From NCBI GenBank assembly GCA_045603485.1, contig JAZUMF010000123.1, forward strand, positions 1 to 22,877: a stretch of 22,877 nt of DNA. The letters are read 5' to 3'. The notes under the pieces are model-generated. The model was given only the letters and a program-made list of their open reading frames with translations. It ran no database searches and was not told the origin of the DNA. This stretch comes from RGIG5952 sp045603485 (GTDB taxonomy: Bacteria; Verrucomicrobiota; Kiritimatiellia; RFP12; JAAYLN01). Below, in pieces: positions 14,322-21,073 of this stretch (positions within the stretch are counted from its first letter, which is position 1; every line of letters starts with the position of its first letter). A program made the translations under genes and the position numbers.

Positions 14322-14690
14322 CTACCCTACATCTTCATTCTCGACTTTTATAAGAGTGCTGTAGTGCGACCAACTCAATTCGTCACACAGCGTGTGACAA
14401 TTCGGAAATGCGATCACGGCATCTTGATCGAATTCGGATATTACCGCAGGGCGAATTTCGTCACTCGGCAAGTGACGAATTCCGTTTGAATCGATTTCTG
14501 CAGTTGGCAACTGCCGAATTGCCGATCCGTTCGCGCCAAAGCCCTTGCCGCGCGCAGCGTAGTCGTCCGTCGCCCAGATGAGATTGCGCCCCGTCGAGCA
14601 GTCCTTCAGCAGAACCGCAAGCATCTCTTCCGGAACATGCCATTCCAGAATGTCTGATTGAATGCGGTTTTTTGTCATTGCGCTTGTCAT
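14322..14690 (-). pseudogene. Chimeric remnant: subunit M N-terminus joined to DUF1016/YhcG-like start
   Basis: From the ATG at 14690 the translation gives MTSAMTKNRIQSDILEWHVP, then EEMLAVLLKDCSTGRNLIWA and TDDYAARGKGFG, clearly homologous to residues 20-60 of the subunit M encoded downstream. It then changes to IRQLPTAEI, IRHLPSDEI and CDELSWSHYSTLIKVENEDV and stops. The last part resembles the N-terminal domain of DUF1016 (YhcG/PDDEXK) nucleases (LSWSHY.LL..VE). Neither family is complete: subunit M lacks its methylase core and DUF1016 lacks most of its domain and the nuclease. It has its own -10. It is either a deletion scar joining two genes or a short expressed fusion. The frame may open further upstream to a GTG at 14768. 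Confidence 0.6.
14382..14514. repeat. Array of four short palindromes in one reading frame
   Basis: Four inverted repeats on the plus strand: GTCACAC-AGC-GTGTGAC (14382-14398), CGATCA-N8-TGATCG (14411-14430), CGTCACT-CGGCA-AGTGACG (14459-14477, extended by GAATT/AATTC with a bulge) and GCAGTT-GGC-AACTGC (14500-14514). The arms differ between copies but complementarity is kept. On the minus strand they encode HTLCDE, DQDAVIA, RHLPSDE and RQLPTAE, so two or three are recognisable protein repeats. Confidence 0.7.
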
Positions 14691-14714
14691 GATTTCATCA
14701 TTTGATATGCGGAT

Positions 14715-14723
14715 ATTATACCA
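14715..14723 (-). promoter_or_regulatory. Extended -10 promoter of the chimeric remnant
   Basis: The minus strand reads TTTGGTATAATATCC, with TGGTATAAT at 14723-14715, 24 bases before the ATG at 14690. No good -35 was found. No strong ribosome binding site follows. Confidence 0.5.
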
Positions 14724-14870
14724 AATATCCCTGATTTTATGCACAAAATGCTGCAAAAGCGATATCACAAGACCTAAAAGCGAAGCATAAAAACACTTCG
14801 CCTTTTCGCAGAAATAAAACTATGCGTGGCAATTTCAGTCGTGTCTAAAAAAGCCCTAAAATGTCTGCCC

Positions 14871-14886
14871 GCATTTTTAAAAATGC
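14871..14886. other. Perfect 16-bp palindrome after the lipocalin gene
   Basis: GCATTTTT followed by AAAAATGC, ten bases past the lipocalin stop codon. It could contribute to transcription termination, but there is no loop and no adjacent T-run on the minus strand, so a terminator is not claimed. Confidence 0.35.
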
Positions 14887-14895
14887 AAGGGTGCG

Positions 14896-15438
14896 TTATT
14901 TCGATTGTTCGACCCAAATAAGTTTATCTGTATCATATCCGCGGCGTTTAGCCTCGGTCAGAATGGCATTTCTGACATTCTGGTCGATTTCAGGCGTTCG
15001 CGAGAGTATCCATAAATATTCGTCGCTGTCGCCGCCGACCAGAACATGCCGATAATCGTCATCAAGCCAGAGAATTCGGTAATCGCCGTAAAACGGCCAG
15101 AAGAACGACACCCTTAAATGCCCTTTCTGATCGGTAAGCTTCGCTTTACCGACGGATGTCTTTTCTTTACCGTCTTTCAGCCCGGCGTTGACTACACGGA
15201 TGTCCCCGTCTTCGCGCATCGTATAGGTCGCTTTTGTATGTGTCATCCCGCGCTCGAACCAATGGTCAAAGCGGGCAATCTCATACCACTCTCCCAAATA
15301 GCGCGGTAGGTCAACACTGACCGATGGTGTCAGGTTTACAGATTGCCGCATTGAACAGCACCCCATGAGCCATACCATCGAAAATATCAACAGAACAATC
15401 ACAAAAGATATCACATTGTAACACTTTGTACACTTCAT
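14896..15438 (-). CDS. blc: Bacterial lipocalin, Blc-like outer-membrane lipoprotein
   Basis: 180 residues from the ATG at 15438, chosen for the GGGAGGG 10-15 bases upstream. The frame is open to 15498. Residues 8-27 are a lipoprotein signal peptide with lipobox LMGC (acylated Cys27), though a second Cys follows directly. The mature part has the lipocalin entrance motif LGEWYEIARFDHWFERG (48-64), FFWPFYGDYRILWLDDDYRHVLVG in the middle strands, and WILSRTPEID, the third conserved region with the Arg. Blc-family lipocalins bind fatty acids or lysophospholipids and serve envelope upkeep. It is probably monocistronic: the next gene upstream ends at 15610, with a 171-base AT-rich gap that holds TATAAT (15543-15538) and a CCTTTCGAAAGG palindrome. 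Confidence 0.88.
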   Translation of the reverse strand: MKCTKCYNVISFVIVLLIFSMVWLMGCCSMRQSVNLTPSVSVDLPRYLGEWYEIARFDHWFERGMTHTKATYTMREDGDIRVVNAGLKDGKEKTSVGKAKLTDQKGHLRVSFFWPFYGDYRILWLDDDYRHVLVGGDSDEYLWILSRTPEIDQNVRNAILTEAKRRGYDTDKLIWVEQSK

Positions 15439-15609
15439 AGAATTGCCCTCCCGCTTTGTTTTACCATTGCCTTTCGAAAGGAGTTTTCGATTGGACAAAA
15501 AAATGTTACTCCTTTTTTATTACAAATACAATCAGAAATTATAAAAAGATTTTGGATATATAAAAGAAAAGATAGATTATGTGAGTCAATGTTTGACTGT
15601 TTGCAACAT

Positions 15610-16455
15610 CTACACGCCTTCGCATAAATCGCGAAGCTTATCGGCAAGTACATTAAAAACTAAAACTAGACCGAATATTGCAAGAGTGACAAAAGTCATC
15701 TCCCACCATGCGCCCTGCCATAGACGCATTCTAGCATTATTCAGCATGATTCCCCACGATGGTTCACCCTGAACTCCAATGCCGAGAAAACTCACAAAAA
15801 CTTCGGTTCCGATGGCCGCGGGAAAACGGATAGAAAAAGAAACTAAGACTATGTGCATAACATTGGGAAGTATATGCCTAAAAATAATCCGCAATGACGA
15901 ATAACCAAGAATTTGGGCGGACTGCACATATGCGCGGTCGCGATGCTTGATGACCTCGCTACGGATATTTCGGCATATACCGACCCATGTGGTAAGACCG
16001 ATTCCCCAATAGATACCGGCAAGCCCCTTACCCACAACCATAGCGACAGCCAAAATAAGCAGCAGTGACGGCACAGACGAAACTGTGGCGCAAAGCCATA
16101 CGACAAAAGAATCGACCTTTCCGCCGTAATATCCGCCAAGACACCCCAAGAGCACACCAAGAGGAATTGCAATGAGAGAAGTCATTACGCCGACATGGAA
16201 GGCAATACGGGTACCTTGAACTAGGCGCAAAAAGACACTTCGCCCCAAGTTGTCGCTTCCCATTATAAACCCGTCATCTGAAAATGAAGGCGGCTCATAA
16301 CGGCGAGACTCATTAACCAAATTGTACGCTGGAGTTTCATTGCGGGAGCGTGCAAGATTATACTGGCACTCGCCCCATATTGCCATAATTGTATATACGG
16401 CTAGAAAAATCAGGCATAGCCTTGTAGATAGAGATTTCCAGAGAAGACGCAGCAT
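15610..16455 (-). CDS. OppC/DppC-type peptide ABC transporter permease (orphan)
   Basis: 281 residues. An N-terminal membrane segment (about 10-28) is followed by a periplasmic part with FIMGSDNLGRSVFLRLVQGTR, the conserved GTDxLGRDxxSRxxxGxR region of OppC/DppC permeases. Several further membrane helices follow, and the cytoplasmic EAA loop reads YVQSAQILGYSSLRIIFRHI then LPN. It would be half of a permease pair importing peptides, nickel or similar solutes through the inner membrane. The usual partners (DppB-type permease, two ATPases, binding protein) are not next to it here: the neighbours are a lipocalin and a HARE-HTH protein. It may pair with components elsewhere or be a leftover. The ATG at 16455 follows a distant AGGA. 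Confidence 0.85.
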   Translation of the reverse strand: MLRLLWKSLSTRLCLIFLAVYTIMAIWGECQYNLARSRNETPAYNLVNESRRYEPPSFSDDGFIMGSDNLGRSVFLRLVQGTRIAFHVGVMTSLIAIPLGVLLGCLGGYYGGKVDSFVVWLCATVSSVPSLLLILAVAMVVGKGLAGIYWGIGLTTWVGICRNIRSEVIKHRDRAYVQSAQILGYSSLRIIFRHILPNVMHIVLVSFSIRFPAAIGTEVFVSFLGIGVQGEPSWGIMLNNARMRLWQGAWWEMTFVTLAIFGLVLVFNVLADKLRDLCEGV

Positions 16456-16481
16456 CGTAAAAAAAATTCCTCAAAAGACCG

Positions 16482-17147
16482 CTATTTAAGCATACGCTCC
16501 AGATCCTCCGCGGAGAATAGTGCAATAGGAGGCTCCCCATCTGATTCGGCAGCCTGCATGGCTTCCGGCGAAAAGCCGCGCGTTGAAAAGACAATGCCGC
16601 GGTCTCCAGGAATCAAATCCCGGCGTACACGATCTATCGCCGCGGATGTCACACTGCCGCTGCGCCAGCGTGCCGCCAATACTCGAACACGCACAGATAC
16701 CGGCTCAAGAATCGAAACAAAGCCCTCAAAATTCACCTCATCCTTTTTAGAACGGCTTATTCTCTGAATCTCCTTAATGCCTGCTCCCTCTAAGATTTTG
16801 CGAATCATTCCTTCAAACTCCTCAGCAGGCAAGGCGTCAATACGCTCGACAAACCTCCTGAGCGAAGCGCGCTCCTCTGGTGTAAGTCCCTCGCGATTCT
16901 CCTCAAACTCACTAAAGAGCGAGTCTGCATTGCGAAGATCGATCGTACCCGCACGAAGCTTAACAAATCTAGACTTGACGCCATTTCGCTTCATATCTGC
17001 ATAAATGCAGGCACAAATCGAAACCTTGGGCGTCTTACCGGTCGACGACCAAAGCTTTGAATTAAGTACAATTTCCGCAACTCTATCAATCGGCATCGGC
17101 ACTCCCCTCTCTAGAAGCACCTTCTCCGCAGCATCAAGAATGTTCAT
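16482..17147 (-). CDS. HARE-HTH protein with Mrr-like, probably inactive nuclease domain
   Basis: 221 residues from the ATG at 17147. The longer frame to 17267 runs through the AT-rich promoter region. Residues 1-72 form a HARE-HTH winged helix (MNILDAAEKVLLERGVPMPI, then TPKVSICACIYADMKR), a module found with restriction and modification enzymes. Residues about 108-221 follow the Mrr restriction fold: EEFEGMIRKILEGAGI, then RGIVFSTRGFSPEA and PIALFSAEDLERML. The catalytic positions look lost: where active Mrr enzymes have D..G.D and QxK, this protein has DEVNFEG and LAARWR. It may bind DNA without cutting. A 24-base dyad lies just upstream, possibly an operator. The permease gene begins 27 bases downstream. 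Confidence 0.75.
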   Translation of the reverse strand: MNILDAAEKVLLERGVPMPIDRVAEIVLNSKLWSSTGKTPKVSICACIYADMKRNGVKSRFVKLRAGTIDLRNADSLFSEFEENREGLTPEERASLRRFVERIDALPAEEFEGMIRKILEGAGIKEIQRISRSKKDEVNFEGFVSILEPVSVRVRVLAARWRSGSVTSAAIDRVRRDLIPGDRGIVFSTRGFSPEAMQAAESDGEPPIALFSAEDLERMLK

Positions 17148-17170
17148 AGTAAAAACAAGTATATCATAAA

Positions 17171-17194
17171 ATAGGTCAATATATATAGACCTAT
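17171..17194. promoter_or_regulatory. Candidate operator: ATAGGTC inverted repeat between divergent genes
   Basis: ATAGGTC (17171-17177) and GACCTAT (17188-17194) are perfect inverted 7-mers separated by ten A/T bases. The centre of the dyad is about 35 bases upstream of the HARE-HTH start and on the far side of the gnd promoter, so a dimer bound here could block transcription of the former. Confidence 0.5.
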
Positions 17195-17244
17195 ACTGCA
17201 ATCGCACGGCTATACAAATAAAAAGAGTTTTTCTGATGTAATTC

Positions 17245-17253
17245 TGATATAAT
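17245..17253 (+). promoter_or_regulatory. Extended -10 promoter of the gnd operon
   Basis: CTGATATAAT contains TGn followed by a perfect TATAAT (17248-17253). The expected -35 position is poor. The leader of about 108 bases includes two small hairpins, ATGAT-GTT-ATCAT (17271-17283) and CTGCT-GTA-AGCAG (17336-17348). The second lies just before the AGGAG ribosome binding site. No known riboswitch was recognised. Confidence 0.5.
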
Positions 17254-17367
17254 AAATGCGGTGACATAAAATGATGTTATCATTTAGCTAAAACTTCACC
17301 TTGACGCGTGTCTTGGATTTTAGCTTCTATCCTTCCTGCTGTAAGCAGATAACTCAGGAGTCTCAAC

Positions 17368-18819
17368 ATGAAGAAAGCTGATATCGGATTAGTCGGTCTT
17401 GCCGTTATGGGCGAGAACCTCGTAATGAATATGGAATCCAAGGGCTTCACCGTTGCCGTCTACAATCGTACTGTAGAAAAGGTCGATGCTTTTGTCAATG
17501 GCCGCGGTAAAGGGCTCAATATCATTGGCACGCATTCCTTAGAGGACCTTGTGGCAAATCTCGAGCGTCCACGCAAGGTGTTTTTGATGGTTAAGGCCGG
17601 TGCTGCCGTTGATGGTATGATTGACAATCTGATACCGCTTTTGGAGCCGGGCGATATCATTATTGACGGTGGCAACAGCCACTTCCCCGACACAATCCGT
17701 CGCACGGCGCTTGTCGAATCCAAGGGGCTTCTCTATGTCGGCACTGGAGTCTCCGGCGGCGAAGAAGGCGCTCTCAAGGGTCCGTCAATGATGCCCGGCG
17801 GCTCTCCTGCCGCATGGCCTTTCGTCAAGCCCATCTTCCAAGCTATCTGCGCCAAGGTTGAGGACGGCTCTCCATGCTGTGATTGGGTCGGCGAGAACGG
17901 TGCCGGTCATTTTGTCAAAATGGTTCACAATGGCATTGAGTATGGTGATATGCAGCTCATTTGCGAATGCTACCAGCTCATGCGCGATCTACTTGGAATG
18001 TCTGACGACGAAATGCACAAGGTTTTTGCCGAGTGGAACAAGACCGAGCTTGACAGCTACCTGATTGAGATTACCCGTGACATTCTCGCCTACAAGGACG
18101 AGGACGGCTCCGCTCTTGTCGAGAAGATTCTCGATACGGCAGGACAAAAGGGTACCGGCAAATGGACAGGCATTTCCGCACTTGATGAAGGCGTCCCATT
18201 GACTCTTATCGGCGAGGCTGTTTTTGCCCGTTGCCTTTCTGCGATGAAGGCCGAGCGTGTTGTCGCGGCAAAGGTCTTTAACCGTCCAAAGCCTGCATTC
18301 ACCGGCGATAAGGCCGCATTTGTCGATGCACTTCGTCAGGCGCTCTTTGCCTCCAAGATCGTATCTTACGCACAAGGCTACACTCTTATGCGTACAGCGG
18401 CAAAGACCTACGGCTGGAATCTGAATTACGGTGGCATTGCTCTGATGTGGCGTGGCGGCTGCATTATCCGCAGCGTTTTCCTCGGCAAGATCAAGGAAGC
18501 CTACGACAACAATCCGGAGCTCTCAAACCTCCTTCTCGATCCATACTTCAAGGAGACCGTTGAGAAGCTCGTTCCGGCGTGGCGCACAGTTGCAGCAGCC
18601 GCTGTTTCCTACGGCATACCTGCACCGGCAATGACATCCGCCCTATCTTACTTTGACGGCTACACCTCCGAGCGTTTGCCGGCAAACCTCCTTCAGGCTC
18701 AGCGTGACTACTTTGGAGCCCACACCTACGAGCGTATAGACCAGCCCCGTGGCGAATTCTTCCACACAAACTGGACTGGCCATGGCGGCAATGTCTCCGC
18801 ATCAACCTACAACGCATAA
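17368..18819 (+). CDS. gnd: 6-phosphogluconate dehydrogenase, decarboxylating
   Basis: 483 residues. It catalyses oxidation and decarboxylation of 6-phosphogluconate to ribulose 5-phosphate with NADP reduction in the oxidative pentose phosphate pathway, in the cytosol. The N-terminal Rossmann motif is GLVGLAVMGENL (7-18) with YNRT following beta2. The family signature IIIDGGNSHFPDT and VGTGVSGGEEGA are present, as are HFVKMVHNGIEYGDMQ with the catalytic Lys and the substrate-binding LDTAGQKGTGKWT. The C-terminal tail has the usual Arg/His contact (ERIDQPRGEFFHTNWTGHGG). Length and termini are normal. AGGAG precedes the ATG by eight bases. It is first of three closely spaced genes. Confidence 0.97.
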   Translation: MKKADIGLVGLAVMGENLVMNMESKGFTVAVYNRTVEKVDAFVNGRGKGLNIIGTHSLEDLVANLERPRKVFLMVKAGAAVDGMIDNLIPLLEPGDIIIDGGNSHFPDTIRRTALVESKGLLYVGTGVSGGEEGALKGPSMMPGGSPAAWPFVKPIFQAICAKVEDGSPCCDWVGENGAGHFVKMVHNGIEYGDMQLICECYQLMRDLLGMSDDEMHKVFAEWNKTELDSYLIEITRDILAYKDEDGSALVEKILDTAGQKGTGKWTGISALDEGVPLTLIGEAVFARCLSAMKAERVVAAKVFNRPKPAFTGDKAAFVDALRQALFASKIVSYAQGYTLMRTAAKTYGWNLNYGGIALMWRGGCIIRSVFLGKIKEAYDNNPELSNLLLDPYFKETVEKLVPAWRTVAAAAVSYGIPAPAMTSALSYFDGYTSERLPANLLQAQRDYFGAHTYERIDQPRGEFFHTNWTGHGGNVSASTYNA

Positions 18820-18823
18820 TATC

Positions 18824-19654
18824 ATGGCACAAATTCGCATTGTTGCACTTGATCTTGATGGTACGCTGCTGGATTCATCAAAAAACCTTTCAAAGGCGAA
18901 TTACGCAGCGCTTTCCGCAGCAGCCGAAAAAGGCGTCCTCGTTGTTCCGACAACAGGACGCTTCTTTGGTGCTATGCCCCAACCGATCAGGGATCTTCCC
19001 TTCGTCCGCTATGCCATCACAATCAATGGTGCCCAGGTCTATGATCGCATTGAGGATAAAGCCCTTATCCGCGAAGAGATTCCTTTGGCGATGGCACTTG
19101 ACCTTATCCGTCTTTTGGACGAGTATGATGTCATATACGATTGCTACAAGGATAATTGGGGCTGGATGACCGCATCCTTGCAGGACAAGGCCGAGTTATA
19201 TGCTCCCGACATCCACTATACAAAGATGATTCGCGAGCTCCGCAACCCCGTTCCAGAGCTGAAAGAATATTTGATTTCAACGGGAGGAGATGTTCAGAAG
19301 GTATTGCTTTTCGCACGCGACATGAAAGTCCGCGAAGAAATTGCCGCCATTGTAAAGGAACGCTTCCCACGCATCAACATCTCCGCGTCAACGCCCAACA
19401 ATCTTGAATTTAATATCGATTCAGCGCATAAGGGTGTCGCAGTCAAGCGATTCGCCGAGATTATGGGATATACGCTAGAAAACTGCATGTCGTTTGGCGA
19501 TGGATTAAATGACATGACAATGATCAAGGCTGCCGGTATTGGTGTAGCCATGGCTAACGCCTGCCCTGAGATTCTGGCTGCCGCTGATTATGTGACAGCG
19601 TCAAATGACGATGACGGTGTCGCGAAAGCTCTACAGCATTTTGGTGTAATTTAA
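18824..19654 (+). CDS. Cof-type HAD hydrolase (sugar phosphatase-like)
   Basis: 276 residues from the ATG at 18824, four bases after the gnd stop. The frame extends into gnd but the HAD motif fixes the start. Motif I is ALDLDGTLLD with the nucleophile Asp10 and Asp12, motif II has the Thr in VVPTTGR, the Lys of KGVAVKRF is motif III, and the motif IV aspartates are in SFGDGLNDM. The large insertion after motif II is the C2 type of subclass IIB (Cof) phosphatases. Such enzymes dephosphorylate sugar phosphates or related metabolites; the substrate cannot be read from sequence. Tight linkage to gnd suggests a role near the pentose phosphate or sugar-acid pathway. Confidence 0.93.
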   Translation: MAQIRIVALDLDGTLLDSSKNLSKANYAALSAAAEKGVLVVPTTGRFFGAMPQPIRDLPFVRYAITINGAQVYDRIEDKALIREEIPLAMALDLIRLLDEYDVIYDCYKDNWGWMTASLQDKAELYAPDIHYTKMIRELRNPVPELKEYLISTGGDVQKVLLFARDMKVREEIAAIVKERFPRINISASTPNNLEFNIDSAHKGVAVKRFAEIMGYTLENCMSFGDGLNDMTMIKAAGIGVAMANACPEILAAADYVTASNDDDGVAKALQHFGVI

Positions 19655-19673
19655 CAAGAGGAAGAGGTAAATT

Positions 19674-20951
19674 ATGGACATCTTCAGAACTGCAAAAGAC
19701 GACAACGGATTATCTATTGAAGAAATCAAGGCCGCTTTGATTGAAGCCCTTGAAGGACGCAAGCTAAACAAGGTTCTGCTTGTTCCACCCGACTTTACCC
19801 GCTTTCATTCCAATGCAGGATTGATTAGCAACTTTTGCTATACATACCTTACAGCAAAAGGCGTTGAGGTCGATGTCCTTCCCGCCCTTGGTACGCATGT
19901 TCCGGTCTCTGAATCGCAGTGGAAAACCATGTTTGGTGAAATTCCATACGATCGCATGATTGTCCACAACTGGCGTACCGATGTCGTAAAGCTTGGAGAT
20001 ATTCCCGCCGATGTAGTATCTGAAATTTCAGAAGGTCTTTGGAAGACATCATTGGCTGTTGAAATCAACAAGCTTGTCATGGATCCCAAATACGATTTGG
20101 TCATCTCTCCAGGACAGGTAGTTCCACACGAAGTCATCGGAATGGCAAACCATGCCAAAAACCTCTTTGTCGGTGTTGGCGGCAGTGAGATGATTAACTG
20201 CAGCCACATGATTGGCGCCGTATGCGGAATGGAAAAGGCCATGGGACGCGATCACTCCCCCGTTCGTCGCCTCTTCGATTATGCCATGGAGCACTTCATT
20301 TACGGCAAGCGCCCCATCCTCTTTGCGCTGACTGTTACAACCGCTCCTGGCGGCAATATTCGTACTCACGGTCTCTTCATAGGTGAAGGCCGCGAGTGCC
20401 TTACCGAAGCCGTCAAGCTCGCACAGCAAAAGAATATCGACTATGTTGAGCATGGCCTTAAAAAGTGCGTGGTCTATCTTGACCCGTCCGAATTCACATC
20501 GACATGGCTCGGCAACAAGTCTGTCTATCGAACCAGAATGGCCATGGCTGATGGTGGAGAGCTAATCGTTTTGGCTCCTGGCGTCCGTCATTTCGGCGAA
20601 GACGAAGCCGTCGACAAGCTTATCCGTAAATATGGCTATCGCGGTCGTATCCACACCCTTGAAGTATTCGAAAAGCCCGAATCTGAAGACCTGCGCTCCA
20701 ACATGGGTGCCGCAGCCCACTTGATTCACGGCTCCTCCGACGGCAGATTCTCAATCACATACGCCGTAAAGGAAATCTCAAAAGAAGAAGTTGAAGGCGT
20801 TGGCTTCAAGGCTGCCGATTACGATGAAATGGCGGCCAAGTATAATCCGGAGAAGCTCTCCTACGGCTACAATACCGTAGACGGGGAAGAAATCTACTTC
20901 ATTCCAAACCCCGCCCTCGGTCTTTGGATAAATCGCGAACGCTTCCAATAA
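19674..20951 (+). CDS. LarA-family nickel-pincer racemase/epimerase homologue
   Basis: 425 residues, with GAGGAAGAGG preceding the ATG. LarA-type active-site elements are visible: PPDFTRF with Asp40 and Arg43 (the DxTR motif), GTHVPVS with His75, and VVPHEVIGMANHAK with His152 and Lys162 ten residues later. In LarA the equivalent Lys carries the covalent nickel-pincer nucleotide (NPN) cofactor and the two His act as acid/base. The fold would comprise the DUF2088-type N-terminal and LarA C-terminal domains. LarA homologues racemise or epimerise lactate and other 2-hydroxy acids, including sugar acids. Co-transcription with gnd suggests a sugar acid rather than lactate, but that is inference. 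The cofactor genes larB, larC and larE are not in the window. A strong terminator follows. Confidence 0.85.
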   Translation: MDIFRTAKDDNGLSIEEIKAALIEALEGRKLNKVLLVPPDFTRFHSNAGLISNFCYTYLTAKGVEVDVLPALGTHVPVSESQWKTMFGEIPYDRMIVHNWRTDVVKLGDIPADVVSEISEGLWKTSLAVEINKLVMDPKYDLVISPGQVVPHEVIGMANHAKNLFVGVGGSEMINCSHMIGAVCGMEKAMGRDHSPVRRLFDYAMEHFIYGKRPILFALTVTTAPGGNIRTHGLFIGEGRECLTEAVKLAQQKNIDYVEHGLKKCVVYLDPSEFTSTWLGNKSVYRTRMAMADGGELIVLAPGVRHFGEDEAVDKLIRKYGYRGRIHTLEVFEKPESEDLRSNMGAAAHLIHGSSDGRFSITYAVKEISKEEVEGVGFKAADYDEMAAKYNPEKLSYGYNTVDGEEIYFIPNPALGLWINRERFQ

Positions 20952-20972
20952 GCACCTCGCGCATAATAAAAC

Positions 20973-21004
20973 GAGCCAGCCCTGCAGGGCTGGCTCTTCT
21001 TTTA
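20973..21004. terminator. Rho-independent terminator between convergent genes
   Basis: A perfect 24-base palindrome, GAGCCAGCCCTG and its exact complement (20973-20996), is followed by TTCTTTTA on the plus strand and preceded by ATAATAAAAC, which supplies a T-run on the minus strand. It lies 22 bases after the LarA-like stop and about 77 bases beyond the galM stop, so it probably serves both transcripts. Confidence 0.88.
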
Positions 21005-21073
21005 TATGCGGGCAAAAAGATTTTGCACACAATCCCAAATTGCCGAATGTGATTGGCAATATCTCCAAAGGGG

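Noticed and set aside
14382..14514. CRISPR array
   Set aside because: The repeats are not identical, the spacing is 30-47 bases centre to centre, the units are coding palindromes, and no cas gene is present.
14871..14886. Rho-independent terminator for the lipocalin gene
   Set aside because: The palindrome is perfect but has no loop and no adjacent T-run, so it is listed only as a palindrome.
15584..15598. AGTCAA-TGT-TTGACT inverted repeat just past the permease stop codon
   Set aside because: The stem is only six bases, A/T-rich and without a following T-run on the minus strand, so it is too weak to call a terminator or operator.
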